64,000 nucleotides of DNA from Notospermus geniculatus (taxonomy: Eukaryota > Nemertea > Pilidiophora > Heteronemertea > Lineidae): NCBI GenBank assembly GCA_002633025.1, contig NMRB01000028.1:782480-846479 (forward strand), written 5' to 3'. Below the pieces are notes generated by a model. The model saw only the letters and a program-made list of their open reading frames with translations. It had not been told where the DNA came from and ran no database searches. Positions 53,307-64,000 of the stretch are shown here, one piece after another. How positions within the stretch are numbered: the stretch's first letter is position 1; every line of letters starts with the position of its first letter. The position numbers and the translations under genes were made by a program.

Positions 53307-55962
53307 CACGGATCCAGGAGCCCTCCCTCTTCCCACACCCATTCCGATACCACAACAAGTCGGTGCTGTGCAAGTCCTGGTACATGTAGATTGGAATGAA
53401 GTTGGATTTTAAACCCAAGATGGCGATCTTATTGAAGGAAACCAGCATGAAATGAGCGGCAAAGATCGGCAACCAAGACCGTTCCACCCAACAGTGCCAC
53501 CTATGGTTATAGCTTCAGCTCAGCAAGAACCTTGATCTCCTGTGGAAAGAATGGAAACTGCCCCTAAAAATATCTGACAAAATCTTTCAAAATCTCTGCT
53601 CTAAAATCTTTGAAATCTGCAACGTTTTAGTGAATGGAAGTTATGGCTGCAAAATTATATGACAACTGGAATAAACAGATGAAATGATCATACATCACTT
53701 CGTGAAATGGCTCGACTTTGAAGTGTTCCTGATGTTGGACTAGTTTTGGCTACCCTTGGATGAATGGAGCAACCTGATGGAAACTTCCACACAAGTTCAA
53801 GATGCCTGATCAAAGACGAGTTTCAAAAGTGAGACATTTCCAGACAGGATAAGTTCCTGATGAATGACCGCTAGACATCTTGGGGTGTTGCCTCGCCCAA
53901 AGTGAAGTCAACACGTAGGACTATCACCCATCAAGACCAACCCATTACTAACACACAGAAAACGACTTTTGGTGACGAGAATCACCAGAGAAACTATGGC
54001 TTGAAATCAGTATCAGAAACCTGCACGACCACCTGATGCCCCCGTATGACACCATTATCAACAAATCAATAACATGTAATACTAAGAGAAAATTTTGATT
54101 TCTGCAACTGCTATACATCAAACATGAATTTCTGAAATGTTTTCTACTCGAGTGCAGTTAGCTAACTACTGAAGCTTGGTTATAAAGTGATAGCTAAGCC
54201 TATGAAACTGTCGAGACAAGATGGCACCAGGCCAAGCATTGTTGATACAAAGAGCCACCAGGGGTAACGCTGGATAAGTCCCCAAAAACTGGCGATAATG
54301 GGACCTGACCTACACAAAGTTGAATTCAAGACACTGGAATCGAAGAACTAGGCCCATCACCACCAGTCTGTAGAGTCGAGAACTATATAGACACTCACAA
54401 TGTAAACAATCCCAATTATAAAGGCAACAATCCGTTACATTATAATAGAATACTCCGTGGTCCCAACATTCTTATAGAAGATTTCAAGCTGGAATTCGCA
54501 GGGTCAGCAGTTAAGATACTGACATCAAACCATATGTATCACCCCACCGATGCCATTTACAGCATCAAGTTATATCCTTACAGCCTCATCTGATACTTCC
54601 TCAAAAAATTTTATCGACTTTGTGATCCATTTCAAACCCTATCAAATGATGGAGCCAGTGAATTAGATGAGGTCTGTCAACACCAAACCTGATGAGTACC
54701 CCTTGAACTCAGAACCAGCTTCACCAGCTCGCTACTGTAAACACCTACGCTGACTTTCACATGCCCATCTTTCCACAATTTTCTTATTTTGGAATTTACA
54801 CGAGAATGACTTGAAAACTTCATCTTCAATGCATTTTCCATCACACTGTTAAACTTAACATTGGCGATAACGGCGATTGATTCCAAAATAGATGATTTCG
54901 TGATCTTAAAGGATATGAAACAGGAGTTCACAGTATTTTCAATGTTGCTGAGTGCGAAGTGAAAATTGGATCGATACTTTGAGGAATATCTCTCAGATGA
55001 ATAATGATCTACCTTCCACCAAATTTTTCACAAAACAAACTGTGCCACAGAAATACCTGAAAGATATCTTCTGTGAACGTTTGCTAATGAACGAGTTAAC
55101 ACAACTGAGTGCAAACTCCACGAGTGAAACGAACCAACAAGAACAGTAGATCATTCAGTGTATTTATACCAGTAATGAAGAAACAAACGAAAAATTTGAG
55201 TTAAAAATTGAAAACGTGGAATTTCTCATCATGCGTAACCAACAGGAGCATGGAGAAACCCGGCAAAAAAATCACTTTCAGTCTTCAACATAATCTAAAT
55301 CAAGTTCCAACAATAAAGAAAAAAGACATATTTGTAACAAAATATTCCATGCTAGAGACACCTATCGGAATAGGCCTAAACTAAAATAGAAAAATACAAG
55401 TAGATTCAGTCCTATCTGTTCAACGGAATTCCAGTGAATTAGAGAATAATTCATCAGTGAGTTAGATGCACGTTTTATCCTTTTTGAATCTGCGACTGTA
55501 TACAGGTATTACTCCTTAATTTTCAATCAGTCGTTTGAAATATTTGACAGGAATCCCTCACTTTTCCTCTTCCGTCTGTTTACATCCTTCTGAAGGCCTT
55601 CAACCTGAAATACGGACAAAAACCGCTCAGATTTGCAGTTCAAACGTTAAATACTGCTTGCATTTGTGTCAACAGTTCTTTATCTCATAATATATCAAAG
55701 AGGAATGGGTTGTCAGAATGACCCAGTGGAAACATCGGTGTCTGTCACCTCTGAGGCAGACCTGCTAACTTAATTTTGGTCATTCAGTATTTTTACTGAA
55801 AAAAAAAGATTTTCAGTATTTTCAGGAGGTCTTTCTGTAACACCAATATAACCCATCAAAGGCACAAGACAAACGACAGTCACGATCCATGCGATCTGAA
55901 TGATTTAGAGGAATCGGCACTCCAATGCCACCACAACTTCGTGGCAGTTTTTAGAACTATGC

Positions 55963-55968
55963 TTTATT
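55963..55968 (-). terminator. Nearest candidate poly(A) signal of the RBMS gene
   Basis: Minus-strand AATAAA about 380 bp after the RBMS stop codon. A far distal alternative is at 47117-47122. Confidence 0.35.
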
Positions 55969-56348
55969 GTTCAGCCAGGAAAGTGCCGTACACACGTGTT
56001 GCCGGCGTTGAGTTGAAAGCCCCGACATGCACAAGGGGTAGGATTTGAGTGGAGTGGAAGAGGGCCGATGTTTTCGGGGTTTGGGGGAAGGAAAGAAAGA
56101 ACACAGAACAAACATTCATATATTTCTTACTTTACAACGAAATATTGCAAGAAAATTTACAAAAATTATTGCTCTTTCAACAATTCGTATTTTACAAAGC
56201 CTTTCCATACTACCGTAACAGAGCCGTGATTTTCGGCCCAAATCCGTAGAAATAGGGAAATTCCATAACGGTTGGCAGGTCTGCTGAGTCTCCAGGTTCA
56301 ATCCCCAGTTGGATTAACTGGGCACTCCAGTTTCTTCCTTACCTCATT

Positions 56349-59300
56349 TTACTTGGCCTGCGCAGCTGTTTGCGTGTACTGGTAGTGCTGATGTTCCTCT
56401 CCAGTCACTCCGCTATTGGTGTGATCCTGTGGCGACGCCGAGTGGTGCGGAGCGACGGGCTGGGCCGGTGCAGTGTGGAATGTGGTCGTGTGAACGGCAC
56501 CAGTGGTGCTTGGGTCCTCAACCATTGTCTGCATCATCGGTGTGCCCTGGGCCTGCGGGTATGCCATCTGCGGATAGGTACCGTGCGGACCAGACACGTA
56601 CTGAAACATCAAGGACACTTCACATTAGTTGGAAATCTTCCCGGAGATGAAAACGAATCTCGAGTCCCCTCAGAGCTGCATCGCTGATACCTATTTCAAC
56701 AGCAGACCCTGATACCTCACGTGGGAGACCTCACACACCAGACCCCAGAACCTGAGGGACATGCTCTGCACCAATGACATCGATTCTTTCATTTCACATA
56801 AGGATATTTCAACCAATCCAACCTCCTGTTTCTCTAGTCACTTTAAAGTACACAGGAAAAATCGCCTCAAAGTCAAATTGATTATTATAATCACAAACTC
56901 CAATCAACTTACCGATGTTCCAGAAATCTGCATCTGTGCCATCTGCGATGCGAGCTGAGGCATAACAGAATTAGGATCAATCTGAGTCATACCAGAGTGC
57001 ACACTCGTCGGCGTTGGCATCATGTGTGGGATGTGTTGATGCTGGTGCACGAACATCGGAGGCTGCTGTAACCCCCAGCTGGCTCCACCCTGCTGGACTT
57101 GGTAACTGGTGACGGGGGTGGTCGCGATGTTGTAAGGTCGCTGCATCATGCCCGCCGGTGAAATCATCGTAGGACCCATCCTGGAGAAGAATGACAACAA
57201 ATGCTCATTTTCACATTATCATTTCCCTTCTTCCCTAGTTTTGCTCAATTATCTTGAGGTTTCGACCCTCAAAATCACCACTTCGAACTAAAACTTCAAT
57301 TGCCAATTGTCAAATTCATCTTTGATAGTATTGGTATCAAACAGTGTTTGAATGTCTCACCCATTCTGTGCAACAGCAGTAGTCTGGTCATACGGCAGTT
57401 GAACACTCTGCAAGAAAGACATGGCAGAACATTAATATGTTAATCAAGGTCAGAGGTCGGTGAATATGTGAATTAGTTCATTAAGGTTGGTCAGAATGGA
57501 AATCTGAAAATTAATGATAGATAGATCAATTAATTCAGTGTTTCGTATAAAATCTGGGAATAGAATTTGGGATTTTGACATTTGAAAACTGCTCAAAAGA
57601 GGGACATCTCACACAAGGAAACTTCAACGTAGGGCAGTGCCTTTAAAGAAACACTGCTACCAACAAGGTCTCATCAAATTTATTAGCTACGGGGCCATTT
57701 TAAAGTCCACTTTCCGTTCTGATCGGTTCTACTAAAGATACACAAATGAGCATATGCATTGACAATATGAAAAGACAAGGGGTCATATGAATAAAGACTA
57801 GTAAATGCTTTTACTTGAATTTTGCAACAGAAATGCACTAGGCAGTGCTGTACAAATCTGAAGTAAAAGCATTTGCTAATTTTTATTCATATGACCCAAG
57901 GTGTTGAACATGCAGGGACAGGTTTAAGTTGGGGAAAGCAGACATAGAGTTTGAAGCAGAGAGGGTAAGTATTGTACATTGTTAGTTCAGAAGCATCCGA
58001 TGAATTGTCAATCAAGATTTTTTAGTAGCATTTTACATCAAGCAATATACAATAGCCCATACCAAGTACCTAATTAAGCACAGTTCATTATGTTATCATG
58101 TTGTATTAATTACCTGGTTAATGAAGGCAATACCAGGAATACACAACACCCATGTCTTCCTTTTGTCATTCTCAACTCCTAGAGCTAGTCCCAAAGGCTG
58201 GACCAAAGTGCACTTTTGTGGTATTTTCCATTTTATGTCGTGCATTTACAATATCAAAGCCATCTTGCCTTGACAATAACTGCAGAATCTATCAATAGCT
58301 ATCAATGTGTGCACGGAATCATGCATGATGCATGGATCATTATTTATAATATCACCCACTTGATGTGCATAGATTTTGCAATTACAACATTTATGCATTT
58401 CAATACAATCATCGCCATAATCATTGCCATCATCATCACCATCAGATAAATTCAACAATATGGGCCAGTACTGAAAAGCTATAGCTGGAAAGATCATCCA
58501 TTGGATATGCCAAGTCTGCTCTATACGAAACGGCCTTTAGGCCTAGACATAGCTCATTCATGGGCAAAAACAGAGCACAAAGTTGAAATACACTTCAATA
58601 TTCAGTTGTGTTTGAGAAATTCACACATATTTTTTCATAATTATTCAGATAGAATTAAAATACATGTACAACAAACAATATCATCAATATCCACATACAT
58701 TTACAAGCTTGGACAATCAGCTGCTGAAGCCTGAGATGATCTTGGGCACAACATATAGCTGGGTGGTGGAACCCCCGACAGGTGCAAGTTGGTCAAAGAA
58801 CAAATTACTATCTGAGGAAAGAAAGGAGTTCTCAACAATTCACAGAAGATGATTCCTGAAATATCATCTAATGGGGAGTAGATGAGTGCACCAGCTCCTA
58901 TCATACAACTCCTTACTATCGGCCTTTTCTAAAAGACATCAATGACATCTAATCGTGTCTGCCAAACTTCAGCCCAAGTTTGCTATCATTTACCATATCT
59001 CTATTCAAATGCCTGTTGCACNAATATCAAAGCCATCTTGCCTTGACAATAACTGCAGAATCTATCAATAGCTATCAATGTGTGCACGGAATCATGCATG
59101 ATGCATGGATCATTATTTATAATATCACCCACTTGATGTGCATAGATTTTGCAATTACAACATTTATGCATTTCAATACAATCATCGCCATAATCATTGC
59201 CATCATCATCACCATCAGATAAATTCAACAATATGGGCCAGTACTGAAAAGCTATAGCTGGAAAGATCATCCATTGGACATGCCATATACAAAACGGCCT

Positions 59301-62300
59301 TTAGGCCTAGACATAGCTCATTTATGGGCAAAAACAGGGCACAAAGTTGAAATACACTTCAATATTCAGTTGTGTTTGAGAAATTCACACATATTTTTTC
59401 ATAATTATTCAGATAGAATTAAAATACAACAAACAATATCATCAATATCCACATACATTTACAAGCTTGGACAATCAGCTGCTGAAGCCTGAGATGATCT
59501 TGGGCACAACATATAGCTGGGTGGTGGAACCCCCGACAGGTGCAAGTTGGTCAAAGAACAAATTACTATCTGAGGAAAGAAAGGAGTTCTCAACAATTCA
59601 CATTAGAAGATTCCTGAAATATCATCTAATGGGGAGTAGATGAGTGCACCAGCTCCTATCATACAACTCCTTACTATCGGTCTTTTCTAAAAGACATCAA
59701 TGACATCTAATCATGTCTGCCAAACTTCAGCCCAAGTTTGCTATCATTTACCATATCTCTATTCAAATGCCTGTTGCACTTATGCAGTTATATGTGTGCA
59801 AAAAAAACTTAATTCTGAAGCGATACATCTTTTTGGAAAGGATGAAAATATCTCGCATGCACTGTATTAGAAGTTTAATATCTGATCATCGGCATTTGTC
59901 TCCAACTCAAATGGCAGGCTTGAGTGAGACTAAAGGCAATAATGACGTCATCTTCAAATTCCTTTACTGACACATCTTTCCTCTGTTTTTGACCAATTTG
60001 CACAAGAGGCCTCCGACCGCCACAGCAGATGCTTAATAAGTTATAATAGGTACCGTTAAATCCCTGGTCTCTGCCCAGTCTCGATTGAGGTGCTGGAGTC
60101 CGCGGTTAAACACCCACCCCTACAATGAGTCATAAAGAAGATAGAACAATCAAACAAGGAAGACGGAAAAAAATGGGAGAAAATAACAATTTGGTCACTC
60201 GTACGGGCTGAAATTCATGGAGTGATCTCTTCGGCCGATACAGGCAATACAGGTCTGTTGAGGCAATAACATACAGCTATTCAGAAATAAAAGATGTTTG
60301 GACTATAAACAAGAACAGAGGCAAGTTGACACCAAAATTTAATGTGAATTGCAAACTTTCGAGGGTCTGACTGGACATTCAAAGAGTGATAATCAAGGTG
60401 TGTCTGGATCTACCTGAGGCAGGGAGAATCTAAAACCAGACACAGGATTTAAGACAGAGGTATAAACTGACATTCAGGCCATAAATGGATGTTTAGGCGA
60501 GCTTCAGGAGCCTTTCACGTCAAAGCTTTGAACACATCTTCATTTTTGACAACGTTGGGTCATATGAATAAAGACTAGTATATGATTTTACTTGAATTTT
60601 TGCAATATAAATGCACTAGGCAATGCTGTACAAATCGGTAGCAGTGTTTCTGCCAGAGGGGGGAGAGGGGGGATGATCCCCTCCTCAAAAATTTCAAGGA
60701 GGGGATATCCCCCCATCAAGTTTGCAGACTAACCTTTTTCAAATATCACTATTTTCACTTCAGTAGTGTTTTTCTTTAATTTCTTACATTGCAAATGCAA
60801 TTTTCATGCAGAAGAAAGACTAATTTTGCATTTTGGAGTGTAAAAAATGACTCTGGAGGCCATTTTTAACAAAAACAACAAAAAAAATTTTTGAAAAAAA
60901 CCGTGGCGGAAACCCTGGGTAGAAGAATTTGCTAGTCTTTATTCATATGATCCATTGGCTGTGGTAGTGAAGGGGTAAATGGAGGCATTCACTTGATCCA
61001 AAGAACATTTTCTCCCTTTAACAACTGGAATTCTAAGACCAATCATGACAATAGGTCAAAACTAAGAAGGGGTGTGATGGGTCAGGGAAGTGGTATCCTA
61101 CTCTAGGGATGAAACTAACCGACATGCTTTCAGTAGAAAGGGGAACGGCAACAGATAATTTAAAACAGGAAGAATCCACCGACCATGTAGGGTCAAAGGA
61201 TTTCATTTCAAACAGTTCCATGTTAAGAGATTCTACTGTGAATTCATTGCTGTGAGTGGAAAATTTTCTATTAACAAGAGAAAATGTCATTCACCATAAA
61301 AACAGTGTGCCCACCCACAATTTATCGTGTTTATTCAAAGCCGTGTGTTTATCATGTCCATCTTCACTGGAGGCGTACCTTGAATGCGATTTCTTCAACA
61401 ATAGGAAGGTGTGAGGGAGTGCAAACAGGGTACTAGGTAGGTGGCTTCTATGGTAACAGTAAGTAGGGTGTGCAAAAAGGTTGAAGACGATGCACAGGGG
61501 AAAACAATGGTTCGTGAACATAGCAAGTCTTATTTAGACTTGCACCAAACATAGGATTGTATACGTCAAGCACTGACAGACTGGTTCAGACCAGTTTCTA
61601 TAGAAATTTCAGAACGTTGCTTTTATTTCTGTTAGGCACAAACATAAATGCATTAATAAAGCGAGCCCACACTGCTAACGGCAAAAAATACCACCACAAA
61701 CTGGCAAGAATACCACATTTGGTTATTCAGCAAGATTACCACAACCCAACACCCACTCATCATTATCTGGGCAAAGAAATTATTTGTCACTTGCAAGTGA
61801 CTCCAGCAGTCAAAACAAAGATATTTTTCTCACTGCCCAGTACAAGGTGATTCTGAATAAAACCCTGCCGCACTGGACGCACGGCAAGGTCATGAGATCA
61901 GCTTACATTTATAACATCTGATGATGGTCGGTCGTTCCATTGCATCCCTTGCTTGTGCTTTTTCTTGTTACCCCCGTCAGCGAATTTAACTAGGAGAGCA
62001 TCTTTTGCACCTGAAAGAAGACATAATATGAGCTTTAAATTTACATGTACCCTCTGTTCCAATCGATCAGGATCCAGTACGTCCATTTGATGTTGCAGCA
62101 ATGTACAGCAGGAAGAAGCCATAGTGCTCCCTAAGCAACTTGCCCTCTATCACATGAAAAGCGGGCCGTACTGTGGCTCGAATCCCCAGAAGTGACAGCC
62201 AAGAATGTTTCTATGGTGCCCCTCCGATGACCTCTTTAATTACATCATAGCATACATGTACTTCTATTCAAAACCATCAGATGGAGTACAAGTGAATAGC

Positions 62301-62560
62301 TAAACTCGGCACCCATGTTATGAAGACAAGTGCAACTTACCTGGTAACATAGTCCCATGATAAGTGTGTATAATTTCGTCACATTTCTCTTTACAGTCCA
62401 TGCGAGCGAATCCGACACCTTTACTATGTCCCTTGTTATCTCGTAATATTCTCGTTGATATGACATTACCGTAATTTCTACATAATCTATCTAAATCATC
62501 TTCTTTCATATAAGGGGGTAAATTGGCTATATATAAATTCGTCGGGTCTTGCTCTTGTTG
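56349..62560 (-). CDS. RBMS/Shep-type RNA-binding protein, 3' exons only
   Basis: Exons seen: 62341-62560, 61907-62010, 57361-57407, 56913-57180, 56349-56600; phases close. The first two encode most of an RRM with RNP2 LYIANL, then [13 protein letters not shown]1 KGVGFARM and LLVKFADGG. This matches the second RRM of the RBMS1/2/3 (MSSP) and Drosophila Alan shepard family. The next exons give a Gln/Met/Pro-rich tail ([28 protein letters not shown]) like the family's C-terminus, ending ...TQTAAQAK. These proteins bind AU-rich or single-stranded nucleic acid and regulate mRNA stability and translation. RRM1 and the N-terminus must lie to the right of the window; nothing resembling RRM1 was found in 62561-64000. 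The intron 57408-61906 contains a duplication and two foldback elements. Confidence 0.9.
57780..57897. mobile_element. Short foldback MITE, intact copy
   Basis: Ends GGGTCATATGAATAAA and its reverse complement; arms continue through ACTAGTAAATGCTTTTACTT, leaving a loop of about 40 bases. A related element with a second insertion inside it is at 60557-60953. Confidence 0.8.
58251..59021. repeat. Tandem duplication, left copy
   Basis: 771 bp that recur at 59024-59779 with only a few substitutions and short indels (for example GGATATGCCAAGTCTGCT versus GGACATGCCA, and an 8-base ACATGTAC indel). The copies are separated by a single N at 59022. This looks like two alleles placed side by side by an assembler. 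It lies in an RBMS intron and contains no exon. Confidence 0.92.
59024..59779. repeat. Tandem duplication, right copy
   Basis: Partner of 58251-59021; both end in CAAATGCCTGTTGCAC. After this copy the sequence continues without a gap, whereas the left copy stops at the N. Confidence 0.92.
60557..60953. mobile_element. Foldback MITE interrupted by another element
   Basis: Left arm GGGTCATATGAATAAAGACTA and right arm TAGTCTTTATTCATATGATCC flank sequence homologous to the 118-bp element at 57780-57897, but the body is interrupted at 60642-60917. Confidence 0.8.
60642..60917. mobile_element. Nested 276-bp MITE with 5-bp target duplication
   Basis: Ends CAGTGTTTCTGCCA and the reverse complement of CAGGGTTTCCGCCA. 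It is flanked on both sides by GGTAG (60637-60641 and 60918-60922). Removing the element and one GGTAG restores the body of the foldback element as in the copy at 57780-57897. The interior is G-rich at the left and A-rich at the right, noncoding. Confidence 0.82.
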
Positions 62561-62651
62561 CTGAAAAGAGAAAATAATAGATAAATCAATCGCAATAATC
62601 TTATCAGATGTCTTCCATTCATGTCTGCTAATTTCTCTTTCTCAGCAAAAG

Positions 62652-62955
62652 GTTGTGCCAGAGTTCTCACATTTGATACATAGGTACCTCAACATGGCCT
62701 CCACGTCCATCTGGTGGATAATGACCCAATCACACCTCAACACTATAACATGATTACTGCCAGAGTCCTCAGATTTGATACATAGGTACCTCAACATGGC
62801 CTCCATGTCCCCCTGGTGGATTATGATCAATCACACCTCAAAACTATTGCATCATTATTGCCAGCGTCCTCATATTTGATACACAGGTACCTCAACATGA
62901 CCTCTACATCCAGAGACGATTACGGCCCAATCACACCTCAACATTATTACCAGAT
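62652..62955. repeat. Three diverged tandem repeats of about 105 bp
   Basis: Units beginning at about 62652, 62759 and 62862 share GCCAGAGTCCTC, TTTGATACATAGGTACCTCAA, ATGGCCTCC and CCAATCACACCTCAA. It lies just upstream (5') of the RRM2 exon of the RBMS gene, inside an intron. Confidence 0.85.
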
Positions 62956-63883
62956 TGCATTGTCCTGAAGTCATTGACGACCTAGGCGTAAAACCAATTT
63001 CACCATGAGGTCAACAATCCTTAATTTATACCAAAATTTCTCAACATGACCCTGACCTCATCACAATATTACAAAGCTGAATGAGAGAGAGCAACAACTT
63101 CTCCACATCTTCCTACAAATTATAGCCATGACTGACGATGCCAGTATCTGTTATTCCAAGAATATGTATGAGGTTATCAAGTGCAAACCATTACCGTCAC
63201 TAATACTGAAAGTGACCATCCTGGCGCCTTACTGGTTTCTGAGAGAGATGAACTTGATGGTGATTATTCAATATAAAAGGTTCAGCGAGGCCAAGAGATG
63301 ACCATCCTAACTCTGATGACCATCAAGGGGAGAGCTATAAAGTGGAGTTGTCTGATTAGATAGGTTGGGCCCAGAAGGGCAGTCGAATGCATAGGCCAGC
63401 ATTTCTGTAATTCACAGATTCCAACCTAAGCCTACACTTCAGATATGAAGATTCCCACAGAATGGCCTCATCTGGTTTCCTCCTGCATCTCAAATCAAAT
63501 CCCCAATACCGACGACAAACTAACACGGCCATTCTGAAGCTCACAAAATGAGCCAACAATGTTTTGAAATGACTTTCCAACCATGTTTTTTCACCCAGAT
63601 AAGGACGGTAAATCTTGGCAGAACCTCGACGAATCATTCAATACCTTTTTCATGCCCAACAGGCGACTAGAATATAACACGTTTACAGGAATTATGCTAC
63701 ACCTATCATCCGGCCTTAAGATGCAATTTGTCATGTTTCCATGGTAACGCAAATAAGCATAAGGGATCAAGGTCAAGTAGCATGAAGCACTTTGATGTAT
63801 GAAAAGACTAATAGTAATATGGATGATTTTATCATCAGCAAGAGCAGTTGAATCACCAACTGCAGGGATGTAATAGATGGACC
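62956..63883. other. RBMS intron, no feature seen
   Basis: No exon, RNA gene or clear repeat recognised. It should be intronic in the RBMS gene because RRM1 has not yet been reached. Confidence 0.4.
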
Positions 63884-64000
63884 CAACTGTGCTACTGACA
63901 GCCTAAACTGTGCTACTGGCAGCCTAAACTGTGCTACTGACAGCCTAAACTGTGCTACTGACAGCCCAAATTGTGCTACTGGCAGCCTAAACTGTGCTAC
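63884..64000. repeat. 21-bp minisatellite running off the window edge
   Basis: At least five units of AAACTGTGCTACTGACAGCCT with few substitutions (GACAGCC/GGCAGCC). The array continues to the last base, so its length is unknown. Confidence 0.92.

Larger units (their letters stand above)
46793..56348 (-). other. Intergenic region and probable long 3' UTR of the RBMS gene
   Basis: About 9.5 kb with no coding exon that I can support. On the minus strand it follows the RBMS stop codon. Candidate poly(A) signals (minus-strand AATAAA) are at 55963-55968, giving a 0.4-kb UTR, and at 47117-47122, giving one of about 9.2 kb. RBMS-family genes commonly have long 3' UTRs, and much of this region is A-rich on the plus strand (U-rich in the transcript). 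Included repeats are listed separately. Confidence 0.4.

Noticed and set aside
62120-62190. B-box-like GGCTCGAATCC in the RBMS intron
   Set aside because: No matching A box at the right distance and no other SINE feature.
1-64000. CRISPR arrays, operons or other prokaryotic systems
   Set aside because: The window is clearly animal nuclear DNA with introns; tandem repeats seen are minisatellites without spacers of constant length and unique sequence.

Overview
This is animal (metazoan) nuclear DNA. Genes are split by introns with GT-AG boundaries, and the families present are animal ones: an ERp72/PDIA4 disulfide isomerase, an RBMS-type RNA-binding protein, a TRBP/PACT/Loquacious-type dsRNA-binding protein, large C2H2 zinc-finger proteins and a mucin/EGF membrane protein. 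Frequent words such as AGGCCTA and ACATGTA, short inverted-repeat elements in most introns, and a BEL/Pao retrotransposon suggest a marine invertebrate. I cannot name the species from sequence alone.

Layout. (1) 1-7569: a BEL/Pao LTR retrotransposon on the minus strand with an intact 1867-codon polyprotein, flanked by identical 542-bp LTRs. The left LTR is followed by the start of a second internal region, so this looks like a tandem pair sharing one LTR. (2) 9428-16990, minus: a mucin-like type I membrane protein with a giant Ser/Thr repeat exon, then an EGF module, a membrane segment and a short tail. (3) 17800-19719, minus: a 280-aa sugar-1-phosphate nucleotidyltransferase of the RmlA type in seven coding exons. 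It is divergent from (4) 20734-24996, plus: a 1420-aa zinc-finger protein with two parallel ten-finger arrays. (5) 28342-37510, minus: ERp72/PDIA4 with a pair of tandem, phase-matched alternative b'-domain exons. (6) 38325-40853, minus: a 521-aa six-finger C2H2 protein. It is divergent from (7) 41504-44921, plus: a 324-aa protein with three dsRNA-binding domains. (8) 56349-62560, minus: the 3' half of an RBMS/Shep RNA-binding gene whose first exons lie beyond the right edge, preceded on its 3' side by about 9 kb that may be a long 3' UTR.

Splice junctions were assigned by eye. For the nucleotidyltransferase, PDIA4 from the first thioredoxin domain onward, the dsRBD protein and the RBMS fragment, every exon phase closes exactly, which is strong internal support. 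The mucin gene has one weak link (a 35-bp putative intron). The first exons of PDIA4 and of the second zinc-finger gene are less certain.

The genes do not form a pathway. Two are ER or cell-surface proteins, two bind RNA, two are probable transcription factors, and one is a metabolic enzyme. Introns and intergenic DNA carry at least ten small foldback or MITE-like elements, several built of reiterated short words, plus minisatellites, a tRNA-derived SINE relic and a 770-bp duplication joined by one N that is probably an assembly artefact.
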